Of a stretch of 7,322 nucleotides of DNA, positions 1-7,322 are shown in pieces; within the stretch, counting starts at the first letter, position 1, and every line of letters begins with the position of its first letter. A program made the translations under genes and the position numbers. Source of the stretch: Bacillota bacterium (lineage in GTDB: Bacteria; Bacillota; Dethiobacteria; Dethiobacterales; Dethiobacteraceae); contig JANKMV010000100.1 of assembly GCA_024650095.1 (NCBI GenBank), positions 1 through 7,322 on the forward strand. The letters run 5' to 3'. Below the pieces are notes generated by a model. That model made no database searches. It worked only from the letters and a program-made list of their open reading frames with translations, and was not told the origin of the DNA.

Positions 1-1
1 C

Positions 2-337
2 CGTACAACAAAAACGAGGGTACTAACAGATATACGCTACCACGTGGGAAAAATGCAGCATAATATAGAGCCCATCACAATCCATAAAAAAATAGAGCCT
101 TGGCGACAGCAAATACTAAATCCTGAGGAATTAACAAGTATAGAGAACTCCTTTTCCCAAACAGATTTACCTCCGGATTTGGCCAGCAGTATGAAGGCAC
201 TATTTGTGGCTCAACGGAAAAGACTTTCCTGGGTGATTAAGCAGGGCGAGCCTGTCTGTGAAGTTTGTGGACTTCCCCTAGTAAAGACCGCCAAGGAAAC
301 GTATTGCTTAAGCTGTAAAACGGAAGATAATGGGTAA
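2..337 (+). CDS. DUF721 (DciA-like) protein, C-terminal part with zinc ribbon; 5' end outside the window
   Basis: The reading frame is open from base 2, so this is the last 111 residues of a longer protein; the in-frame GTG at 44 has no convincing ribosome binding site and is probably internal. The first residues (VLTDIRYHVGKM) resemble the end of a DUF721 domain, where a final beta strand reads roughly I-R-F-x-V-G-K/R. A helical stretch rich in Glu, Lys and Arg follows, and the protein ends in a four-cysteine zinc ribbon, CxxC-x12-CxxC, at fragment residues 86, 89, 102 and 105. DUF721 proteins include DciA, which works with the replicative helicase DnaB in many bacteria; a role here in replication or nucleic acid binding is inference. 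The position just before remB and gyrB, where recF usually lies nearby, supports the call. The family assignment rests on a short tail, so confidence is moderate. Confidence 0.62.
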   Translation, partial: RTTKTRVLTDIRYHVGKMQHNIEPITIHKKIEPWRQQILNPEELTSIENSFSQTDLPPDLASSMKALFVAQRKRLSWVIKQGEPVCEVCGLPLVKTAKETYCLSCKTEDNG

Positions 338-377
338 ACTATCTGGGTGAGGAAGTTGAGAGCAGTAAAGAGAAAAA

Positions 378-385
378 GAGGAGGG
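378..385 (+). promoter_or_regulatory. Ribosome binding site for remB (decides a TTG start)
   Basis: The sequence gaggaggg ends seven bases before the TTG at 393. This strong Shine-Dalgarno match, with the RemB homology beginning at that codon, supports TTG initiation. No ATG or GTG lies nearby in frame that would keep the conserved N-terminal strand. Confidence 0.75.
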
Positions 386-392
386 ATTTTCC

Positions 393-632
393 TTGTTTTT
401 ACATATTGGTGGCTCACATGTAGTTGCTGCAGAGGACATTATAGGTATATTTGATACCCGCATTAAAGAAAAGCAATGCAATAAGGAATTTTTACAGTCT
501 GTGAAAAAAAATAATCAAAGTAACAACGAAGAGAATAAAGCTTTTATTGTCACCGGAGATGCGGTTACTTTTTCACCCATTGCTCCTGGCACACTAAAAA
601 AACGTTTTAATACCAATATATTTGATATCTAG
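393..632 (+). CDS. remB: Extracellular matrix regulator RemB (YaaB, DUF370-type)
   Basis: This 79-residue protein matches the small RemB/YaaB family. It begins with the strand FLHIGGSHVVAAEDIIGIFD, has a variable polar middle (residues about 28-48, rich in Asn, Lys and Glu), and ends with FIVTGDAVTFSPIAPGTLKKRF, which parallels the S/T-x-x-T-L-K-K-R tail of Bacillus subtilis YaaB (81 residues). In Bacillus, RemB and its paralogue RemA regulate biofilm matrix genes, and RemA binds DNA as an oligomer; the role in this organism is inferred. Its place just upstream of gyrB is the same as in Bacillus and is a strong syntenic argument. The gene starts with TTG behind a strong Shine-Dalgarno sequence, 55 bases after the preceding stop and 36 bases before the gyrB start, so it is probably cotranscribed with its neighbours. 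Confidence 0.88.
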   Translation: MFLHIGGSHVVAAEDIIGIFDTRIKEKQCNKEFLQSVKKNNQSNNEENKAFIVTGDAVTFSPIAPGTLKKRFNTNIFDI

Positions 633-2595
<1,963 letters not shown>

Positions 2596-2597
<2 letters not shown>

Positions 2598-2604
2598 GAG
2601 GTGA
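2596..2604 (+). promoter_or_regulatory. Ribosome binding site for gyrA, overlapping the gyrB stop codon
   Basis: The sequence aggaggtga is a near-perfect match to the 16S anti-Shine-Dalgarno. It begins inside the gyrB TAG and ends six bases before the ATG at 2611. A ribosome ending gyrB therefore stops on the gyrA binding site, an arrangement suited to balanced output of the two subunits. Confidence 0.85.
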
Positions 2605-2610
2605 GACTAC

Positions 2611-5070
2611 ATGAATTTTACACATGGTAAAATTATGCCCATTACTATTCATGAAGAAGTGAAGAATTCATTTATTGATTATGCAATGAGCGTGATTGTA
2701 AGTCGTGCTTTGCCAGATGTTCGCGATGGTTTAAAGCCGGTACATCGACGTATCCTTTATTCCATGTATGAATTGGCAATGTGGCCTGACAAACCACATA
2801 AAAAATCAGCTCGTATCGTTGGTGAAGTACTGGGTAAGTATCATCCCCATGGTGATACAGCCGTTTATGATGCCATGGTGCGTTTAGCTCAGGATTTTTC
2901 CAGCCGTTACATGTTAGTTGATGGGCATGGAAACTTTGGTTCAGTGGATGGTGACCCTGCTGCGGCCATGCGTTACACAGAGGCACGAATGTCGAAGATA
3001 GCCATGGAAATGTTGGTTGATATACAAAAAGAGACCATTGATTATCGACCTAACTTTGATGACACACTCGAAGAGCCCATTGTATTACCATCCCGTTTTC
3101 CTAATTTATTAGTAAACGGTTCTTCAGGTATTGCAGTTGGCATGGCCACTAATATTCCACCTCATAATTTACGGGAAATTATCGATGCGCTCATTCATTT
3201 AATCGATAACCCTGAATGCGAAGATAGTGAAATAATTTCACGTGTGAGCGGCCCTGATTTTCCCACGGGTGGTCTCATAATGGGGTTAGAAGGCATTCGC
3301 TCAGCGTACCGTACAGGACGCGGCATCGTTAAGATGAGGGCGCTCACGCAGATAGAGCGCATGGAAAATGGGAAATCTCGCATCGTGGTAACGGAGCTAC
3401 CTTATCAAGTTAATAAAGCGAGAACTATTGAAAAAATAGCTCATTTAGTCAGAGATAAGAAAGTTGAAGGTATTACCGATTTACGTGATGAATCGGACCG
3501 CAACGGCATGCGCATGGTGATTGAAATGAAGCGGGATGCTAATCCCCAGGTTATTTTAAACCAGCTCTTTAAATTCAGCCAGCTACAACAAACCTTCGGT
3601 ATTATCATGCTGGCCTTAGTCAAAGATAGACCCCGAGTATTAAACCTACGTCAGATGATTACCTACTATCTCGAACATCAAAAAGATGTGATCACAAGGC
3701 GCACACAATATAATTTACGTAAGGCAGAAGAGCGCGCTCATATTCTTGAAGGATTACGCATAGCTCTGCAGAATCTTGATGCTGTGATAAAGCTAATTAG
3801 AGCATCTCGTACCACAGAAGAAGCACGTCAGGGACTCATGCACTCTTTCAAATTATCGGAGCGACAAGCCAAAGCTATTTTAGAAATGCGTTTACAAAAG
3901 CTAACGGGATTAGAAAGAGAAAAATTGGAAGAAGAGTACTTGGAGTTGATAAAAAAAATTACCTACTATCAAGAAATTCTCGCTAACGAAAGACTGGTTT
4001 ATCAAATTATTAAAGATGAACAACTTGAGATCCGCGAAAAATATGGTGATGAAAGACGTTCGAAAATTGTGGCCAGCGAAGATGACTTTTTAGTCGAGGA
4101 CTTAATTGCGGAAGAAGATATGGTGGTCACTCTAACACATAATGGTTACATAAAACGCCTACCGGCAACCACCTATAAAACTCAGCGTCGCGGTGGACGT
4201 GGTGTAACGGCCATGCAAACCAAGGGAGATGACTTTGTAGAACACGTTTTTGTTGCTTCCACCCATGCATACGTTTGCTGCTTTACGAATCGGGGAAAAA
4301 TGTATCGCAAAAAAGTGTTTGAAATCCCTGAAGCAGGTCGGCAGGCTCGAGGCACCGCCATTGTGAATGTGATGGCGGTGGAACCCGGGGAAAAAATAAC
4401 GGCAGTCATTCCTGTGCGTAATTTTGAAAAAGGTGAAAATTTATTTATGGCCACCCGCAAAGGTGTGGTAAAGAAAACACATCTAGAAGATTTCACCAAT
4501 GCACGTAAAGGTGGACTTATTGCCATTTCCTTACGAGAAGGGGATGAGCTAATTGATGTTCGTCTCACAGACGGAAATCACCAAATCGCTTTAGTGACAA
4601 ACCACGGTTTATCCATTCGCTTTGGCGAAGATGATGTGAGAGCTATGGGACGTAATGCGTATGGTGTTCGCGGCATTTCTTTGGCCAAGGGTGACGAAGT
4701 GATTGCTCTAGAAGTGGTTCATCCACAGATGGAAAGAGAAAGTGAACTATTGGTTGTAACGGAAAATGGTTATGGCAAGCGTACAACCTTTTCCGAGTAT
4801 CGCGTTCAAACACGTGGAGGTAAAGGAATTTATACTATTCGTGTTATGGATAAAAATGGACCTGTCGTTGGGGTAAAAATTGTCCGCCCAGGAGACGAAG
4901 TCATGATTATTACTGCTGGAGGCATTGTCATTCGTCAAGATGTGGCGGAAATTTCTCAACAAGGTCGCCATACGCAAGGTGTTACGCTAATACGTTTAGA
5001 CGAAGGCGACCGTGTGGTAAGCCTTGCCCGTGTGGTTTCTGAAGATAAAGAAACCAAGCAGGTAGAATAA
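2611..5070 (+). CDS. gyrA: DNA gyrase subunit A
   Basis: GyrA cuts and rejoins both DNA strands for gyrase. The 819 residues follow the standard layout. The winged-helix region has [19 protein letters not shown] at 31-49 and [26 protein letters not shown] at 64-89, which covers the quinolone-resistance-determining region with Thr83 and Asp87 (numbering happens to equal that of E. coli). The catalytic pair Arg121-Tyr122 lies in [12 protein letters not shown]. The tower and coiled-coil region follows, with the returning helix around 412-470. The C-terminal DNA-wrapping pinwheel starts near residue 490 and holds the GyrA box QRRGGRG at 525-531 (bases 4183-4203), the mark of a true supercoiling gyrase rather than topoisomerase IV; a second box-like QTRGGKG lies in a later blade. 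The tail is short and has no acidic extension. No truncation or frameshift is seen. Confidence 0.98.
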   Translation: MNFTHGKIMPITIHEEVKNSFIDYAMSVIVSRALPDVRDGLKPVHRRILYSMYELAMWPDKPHKKSARIVGEVLGKYHPHGDTAVYDAMVRLAQDFSSRYMLVDGHGNFGSVDGDPAAAMRYTEARMSKIAMEMLVDIQKETIDYRPNFDDTLEEPIVLPSRFPNLLVNGSSGIAVGMATNIPPHNLREIIDALIHLIDNPECEDSEIISRVSGPDFPTGGLIMGLEGIRSAYRTGRGIVKMRALTQIERMENGKSRIVVTELPYQVNKARTIEKIAHLVRDKKVEGITDLRDESDRNGMRMVIEMKRDANPQVILNQLFKFSQLQQTFGIIMLALVKDRPRVLNLRQMITYYLEHQKDVITRRTQYNLRKAEERAHILEGLRIALQNLDAVIKLIRASRTTEEARQGLMHSFKLSERQAKAILEMRLQKLTGLEREKLEEEYLELIKKITYYQEILANERLVYQIIKDEQLEIREKYGDERRSKIVASEDDFLVEDLIAEEDMVVTLTHNGYIKRLPATTYKTQRRGGRGVTAMQTKGDDFVEHVFVASTHAYVCCFTNRGKMYRKKVFEIPEAGRQARGTAIVNVMAVEPGEKITAVIPVRNFEKGENLFMATRKGVVKKTHLEDFTNARKGGLIAISLREGDELIDVRLTDGNHQIALVTNHGLSIRFGEDDVRAMGRNAYGVRGISLAKGDEVIALEVVHPQMERESELLVVTENGYGKRTTFSEYRVQTRGGKGIYTIRVMDKNGPVVGVKIVRPGDEVMIITAGGIVIRQDVAEISQQGRHTQGVTLIRLDEGDRVVSLARVVSEDKETKQVE

Positions 5071-6378
5071 ATGTCGCGTCAAAGAAAAAAACAAGAAGGC
5101 CGCAGTTTTATGGCGGTCTTCTTGTTACTCATCGTTATTGTTTTTCTCTTAGCTCGTTTTTCTTTGGTGCGTAAACCGCCCAGTGATATTGTTATCCCTC
5201 GCAGTGTTGATGTGGTAGTGGTGGGCAGTGGACTTACAGGTACCCTGGCCGTGCTGGCAGCAGCAGAAGCGAGTGCCGATGTACTCTACATTAATACCAG
5301 CAATGAAGATGCCAGTGAGTATCCACCATATCTTCCCGTCTTTTGGGCGGCGGCAACGCCGTATCAATTGGAGTTCGAGAATGAATATATCCCTGAAACT
5401 ATGGCTAATGACATTTATAGTCGCGGGGGGTCTACTGGTAATTTTGCACAAATTTTAACGGTTAGCTTACAATCGGCTCAGAGCTTGCAATGGGTAGAGG
5501 GTATGACCTCAATTACTTTTTCAGCAGTAACTGCTGATCAGCTAGGATTACATCGCTCAACACAAGCAGACTCTCTGGCAGTGGTGGTACAAGAAACAGA
5601 AGAGCGGGTACAGGGTTTTATCAGTGAGGAAGAAAATTTGCAACCGATCCGCCTCTTGATGCAAGGGGGTCGTGTAAGTGGGCTGTTGGTGCGAGCTGGG
5701 GATGGTAGCGAGGTGGAAGTTTCCGCCAGAGCCGTCATCTTAGCCGATGGAGGCAACGCTTCTCAGCCACAATTGAACGTGCTTCCCAGACTTGAGGGTG
5801 GGCATAATGGTGTAGGCTTACAATTGGCACAATCTATTGGCGCACACGTAGAGGGATTGGCACAAATAGTACTGCAAGCCGTTTTATTACCCCACGGTTC
5901 AAGTGTGACCACGCTTGACTTGGAAGATACGATACTCTTTAATAAGCTAGGAGAACTTACTCATCAAGAGGGTACGTTGGCAGCTACGATAGAAGGTGCG
6001 GGTGGACAACTATTTGTTGTGGCAGCTAAAGGACATCCCTTAACAAAACAAATAGCGACGCAAGAAGTGGAAGATCTAAAGACATTAGCAGCGGTATTAA
6101 AAACGAAAGAGGAACTCTTGCCCTCTCAAATTGAGTTTTTACAGGAACCGTACCAAGTAGCTATATTAGGTGTAGTCGCCCTCACACCAGGTGGTTTGAC
6201 TGTAAACCAAGAGTATAGTGTCATAGGTAAAAATGGACCCATAGCCGGACTCTTTGCTGCGGGAGAATTAACGGCAGGTCTGCATGGTGATAAAGCCATC
6301 AGAGAGTTATTTTTAACTGAAGCTATTGTGAGTGCCCACATTGCCGGAAGCAAAGCAGCTTCCTTTGCTCAACGATGA
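5071..6378 (+). CDS. Membrane-anchored FAD_binding_2 (fumarate reductase-like) flavoprotein, divergent
   Basis: This 435-residue protein has a basic N terminus (R3, R5, K6, K7, R11), one hydrophobic segment at about 13-28 with no clear signal peptidase site, and then a Rossmann fold: VDVVVVGSGLTGTLAVLAAA with GSGLTG at 52-57. DIYSRGGSTGNFAQIL near 114-129 and LFAAGELTAGLHGD at 394-407 place it in the FAD_binding_2 group (fumarate reductase, urocanate reductase and similar). Several hallmark residues are missing: Asn75 replaces the usual ribose-binding acid after the second strand, NGVGL (246-250) replaces TGDGI, LTPGG (371-375) lacks the His of HTxGG, and HGDKAIREL (405-413) lacks the Arg of HGxNRLGG. 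The substrate is unknown and catalysis is doubtful. Charge distribution suggests that the N terminus is inside and the FAD domain outside (inference). The ATG follows the gyrA TAA with zero spacing, behind a weak aggt at 5060-5063. An alternative start is the ATG at 5110. Confidence 0.8.
   Translation: MSRQRKKQEGRSFMAVFLLLIVIVFLLARFSLVRKPPSDIVIPRSVDVVVVGSGLTGTLAVLAAAEASADVLYINTSNEDASEYPPYLPVFWAAATPYQLEFENEYIPETMANDIYSRGGSTGNFAQILTVSLQSAQSLQWVEGMTSITFSAVTADQLGLHRSTQADSLAVVVQETEERVQGFISEEENLQPIRLLMQGGRVSGLLVRAGDGSEVEVSARAVILADGGNASQPQLNVLPRLEGGHNGVGLQLAQSIGAHVEGLAQIVLQAVLLPHGSSVTTLDLEDTILFNKLGELTHQEGTLAATIEGAGGQLFVVAAKGHPLTKQIATQEVEDLKTLAAVLKTKEELLPSQIEFLQEPYQVAILGVVALTPGGLTVNQEYSVIGKNGPIAGLFAAGELTAGLHGDKAIRELFLTEAIVSAHIAGSKAASFAQR
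5090..5126. other. 14-bp stem-loop over the 5' end of the flavoprotein gene; terminator-like on the minus strand
   Basis: Bases 5090-5103 (aacaagaaggccgc) pair with 5113-5126 (gcggtcttcttgtt) over 14 bp with one G-U pair, around a 9-base loop. On the minus strand the stem is followed directly by seven T, a C and three T (complement of 5081-5091), which is the form of an intrinsic terminator. On the plus strand no continuous T run follows, only a T-rich stretch, so termination after gyrA would be weak. In the plus-strand RNA it begins about 19 bases past the ATG at 5071 and holds the alternative ATG (5110-5112) in its loop and that start's possible binding site agaagg (5094-5099) in its stem. 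Function is not established. Confidence 0.6.
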
Positions 6379-6412
6379 AGATAAAGTCCTTTGCTCAACG
6401 ATGAAGATAAAG
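6361..6412. repeat. Perfect 26-bp tandem duplication at the end of the flavoprotein gene
   Basis: Bases 6361-6386 and 6387-6412 are identical and adjacent; both begin tcctttgctc and end gaagataaag. The flavoprotein stop codon (TGA, 6376-6378) is in the first copy, so the protein is unaffected and only the distance to the downstream promoter changes. The match ends exactly at both borders. A recent replication slippage or unequal exchange is the simplest origin; an assembly error is also possible. Confidence 0.95.
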
Positions 6413-6415
6413 GGA

Positions 6416-6444
6416 TTGACTATTTGCTATACCCATTATATAAT
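6416..6444 (+). promoter_or_regulatory. Housekeeping sigma (SigA-type) promoter for the riboswitch-ribU unit
   Basis: The -35 box TTGACT (6416-6421) and the -10 box TATAAT (6439-6444) are 17 bases apart, nearly the full consensus. Transcription should start near 6451-6452, just before the first paired base of the FMN riboswitch. The -35 box begins only four bases after the 26-bp repeat. ribU thus has its own promoter and does not depend on read-through from the gyrase genes. Confidence 0.9.
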
Positions 6445-6453
6445 ACTGATGAT

Positions 6454-6575
6454 GCTTCGGGGCGGGGTGTAATTCCCCACCGGCGGTATGCGGCCTGTGA
6501 GCCGTTAAGCCCGCGAGCGATTACGCTGAGCCGGTTAGATTCCGGCGCCGACGGTATAGTCCGGACGAGAGAAGC
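6454..6575 (+). promoter_or_regulatory. FMN riboswitch (RFN element)
   Basis: The conserved RFN blocks occur in order: ggggcggggtg (6459-6469) with aattcccc after it, ccggcggt (6480-6487), gcccgcgagc (6509-6518), gattccgg (6538-6545), and gccgacggtatagtccgga (6547-6565). The closing helix P1 is formed by gcttc (6454-6458) and gaagc (6571-6575). P2 pairs 6464-6467 with 6475-6478, and a further stem pairs ccgg at 6531-6534 with 6542-6545. The RNA binds FMN. With an intrinsic terminator between it and ribU, it should stop transcription when FMN is plentiful and allow riboflavin uptake when FMN is scarce. The ribU coding sequence downstream is the expected partner. Confidence 0.97.
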
Positions 6576-6615
6576 GGATATAGGCGGTATTTTTCATAAC
6601 CGTAAGATATTCGTC

Positions 6616-6650
6616 ATGCCCCCGCTCAAACCGGGGGCATTTTTGCTTTT
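6616..6650 (+). terminator. Intrinsic terminator of the FMN riboswitch expression platform
   Basis: A 9-bp GC-rich stem, atgcccccg (6616-6624) with cgggggcat (6632-6640), encloses a 7-base loop and is followed by tttt, gc and tttt. It lies between the aptamer and ribU, so it is the conditional stop of the riboswitch. The upstream ggcggtat (6583-6590) can pair with atgccccc (6616-6623) except for one C-C mismatch and one G-U pair, and is a candidate antiterminator strand. A short palindrome, gcttttaaaagc (6645-6656), overlaps the T tract. Confidence 0.9.
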
Positions 6651-6684
6651 AAAAGCATAAAAAAACGCTAGGGAGGCTAAAAAA

Positions 6685-7269
6685 GTGAAAAATAATGTAA
6701 GGCAAATGGTAACCATGGCAATGTTGGCGGCTCTTTCCATTTTACTTGTGTATTTAGTGCGTTTTCCTATTTTTCCAGCCGCTCCGTTTCTTGAATACGA
6801 GATGGCAGATGTACCTATCCTCATCGGCACCTTTTTATTTGGCCCTATCAGTGGTCTCATCCTGACCATAGTGGTTTCTCTAATTCAAGCCTTTACGGTT
6901 TCAGCAGGTAGTGGTTGGATTGGGGCAGTGATGCATATATTTGCTACGGGTGCCTTTGTTTTGGTGGCGGGAACCATCTACAAAAAAATACCAAGTCGTT
7001 TTGGGGCAGTGTTGGGCCTTGTTTTGGGATCACTTGCCATGACTCTAACCATGATTCCCCTTAACCTCGTGCTAACCGTACAATTTCTTGGTGCACCTCG
7101 TGAAGTTGTGATGTCTATGTTTATACCCATCATTATTCCTTTTAATCTTATTAAGGCCGGTGCAAACAGTATTATCACTTTCACCGTCTATAAAACAGTT
7201 GCAAGAGTATTGCGTTTGGAGACCGTTGAATCAAAAAAGAAGAAAGCGATACAGTCTACTTCTGTATAA
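6685..7269 (+). CDS. ribU: Riboflavin transporter RibU, substrate-binding S component of an ECF transporter
   Basis: RibU is the membrane S component that binds riboflavin outside the cell and works with a shared energizing module (EcfT plus the ATPases EcfA and EcfA'), which is not encoded in this window. The 194 residues form about five or six hydrophobic segments (roughly 9-25, 42-68, 77-98, 105-132, 144-153, 157-172). The N-terminal helix has the small-residue pattern MAMLAALS used by S components to dock on EcfT. FLEYEMADVPILIGTFLFGPISG (35-57) and FNLIKAGANSIITFTVYK (153-170) match the conserved RibU blocks. The tail is basic (KKKK at 184-187). The GTG start at 6685 follows gggagg (6671-6676) by eight bases; no better start is seen. 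The FMN riboswitch directly upstream agrees with the substrate. The gene is intact and of normal length. Confidence 0.95.
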   Translation: MKNNVRQMVTMAMLAALSILLVYLVRFPIFPAAPFLEYEMADVPILIGTFLFGPISGLILTIVVSLIQAFTVSAGSGWIGAVMHIFATGAFVLVAGTIYKKIPSRFGAVLGLVLGSLAMTLTMIPLNLVLTVQFLGAPREVVMSMFIPIIIPFNLIKAGANSIITFTVYKTVARVLRLETVESKKKKAIQSTSV

Positions 7270-7322
7270 ATAGACATAGTAAAATAAAATATCGCCCATA
7301 CTAAAGGAAAAGCTCCGTTTGC

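Noticed and set aside
44..55. GTG at 44 or ATG at 53 as the start of a 94-97 residue zinc-ribbon protein
   Set aside because: The frame is open to the left edge, no Shine-Dalgarno sequence lies upstream, and the residues before 44 resemble the last strand of a DUF721 domain.
4182..4568. Open frame of 128 codons on the minus strand within gyrA
   Set aside because: It is antisense to the conserved GyrA C-terminal domain, has no recognisable family or ribosome binding site, and is rich in Ser, Pro and Arg as expected from a shadow frame.
5149..5451. Open frame of 100 codons on the minus strand within the flavoprotein gene
   Set aside because: It has no family signature and is opposite the clear Rossmann fold of the plus-strand protein; it also has no recognisable ribosome binding site.
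6391..6660. Open frame of 89 codons on the plus strand over the riboswitch
   Set aside because: It begins at a TTG in the second copy of the 26-bp repeat and runs through the promoter, the FMN aptamer and the terminator. These sequences are conserved as RNA, and no protein family is visible.
7270..7322. Possible terminator or promoter after ribU
   Set aside because: The 53 bases are AT-rich but show no hairpin with a T tract and no paired -35 and -10 boxes; the region is cut by the window edge.

Overview
The window is a Gram-positive, low-to-mid GC chromosomal segment, most likely from a member of the Clostridia or a related Firmicutes lineage. The basis is the conserved gene order next to the replication origin (DUF721-type protein, remB, gyrB, gyrA), the short Gram-positive form of GyrB (642 residues), strong Shine-Dalgarno sequences with GTG and TTG starts, a consensus housekeeping promoter, and an FMN-riboswitch-controlled RibU. 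In Bacillus the equivalent interval is recF-remB-gyrB-gyrA, so recF, dnaN, dnaA and oriC probably lie to the left of the window (inference).

Layout, all genes on the + strand. Bases 2-337 are the 3' end of a DUF721/DciA-like gene with a C-terminal zinc ribbon. Bases 393-632 are remB (TTG start). Bases 669-2597 are gyrB and 2611-5070 are gyrA, 13 bases apart. Directly after the gyrA stop codon, with no spacing, a membrane-anchored FAD_binding_2 family protein begins (5071-6378). A 14-bp hairpin covers the start of its membrane segment. The gene ends inside a perfect 26-bp tandem duplication (6361-6412). A TTGACT-17-TATAAT promoter follows, then an FMN (RFN) riboswitch, an intrinsic terminator and ribU (6685-7269). 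The last 53 bases hold nothing that I can assign.

Function. The left two thirds is a replication and DNA-topology block: GyrB and GyrA form the A2B2 gyrase, RemB is a small regulator, and the DUF721 protein belongs to a family linked to replicative helicase. The right third has a flavin theme. RibU imports riboflavin under FMN feedback, and the gene between gyrA and the riboswitch encodes a flavoprotein-like protein. That protein has lost several residues expected of an active fumarate-reductase-type enzyme, including the ribose-binding acid of the FAD fold. It is the least understood item here.

I do not see a wholly new system such as a phage, a CRISPR array or a defence island. The points worth a second look are the divergent anchored flavoprotein, the hairpin and alternative start at its 5' end, the 26-bp duplication, and the zinc-ribbon extension on the DUF721 protein.
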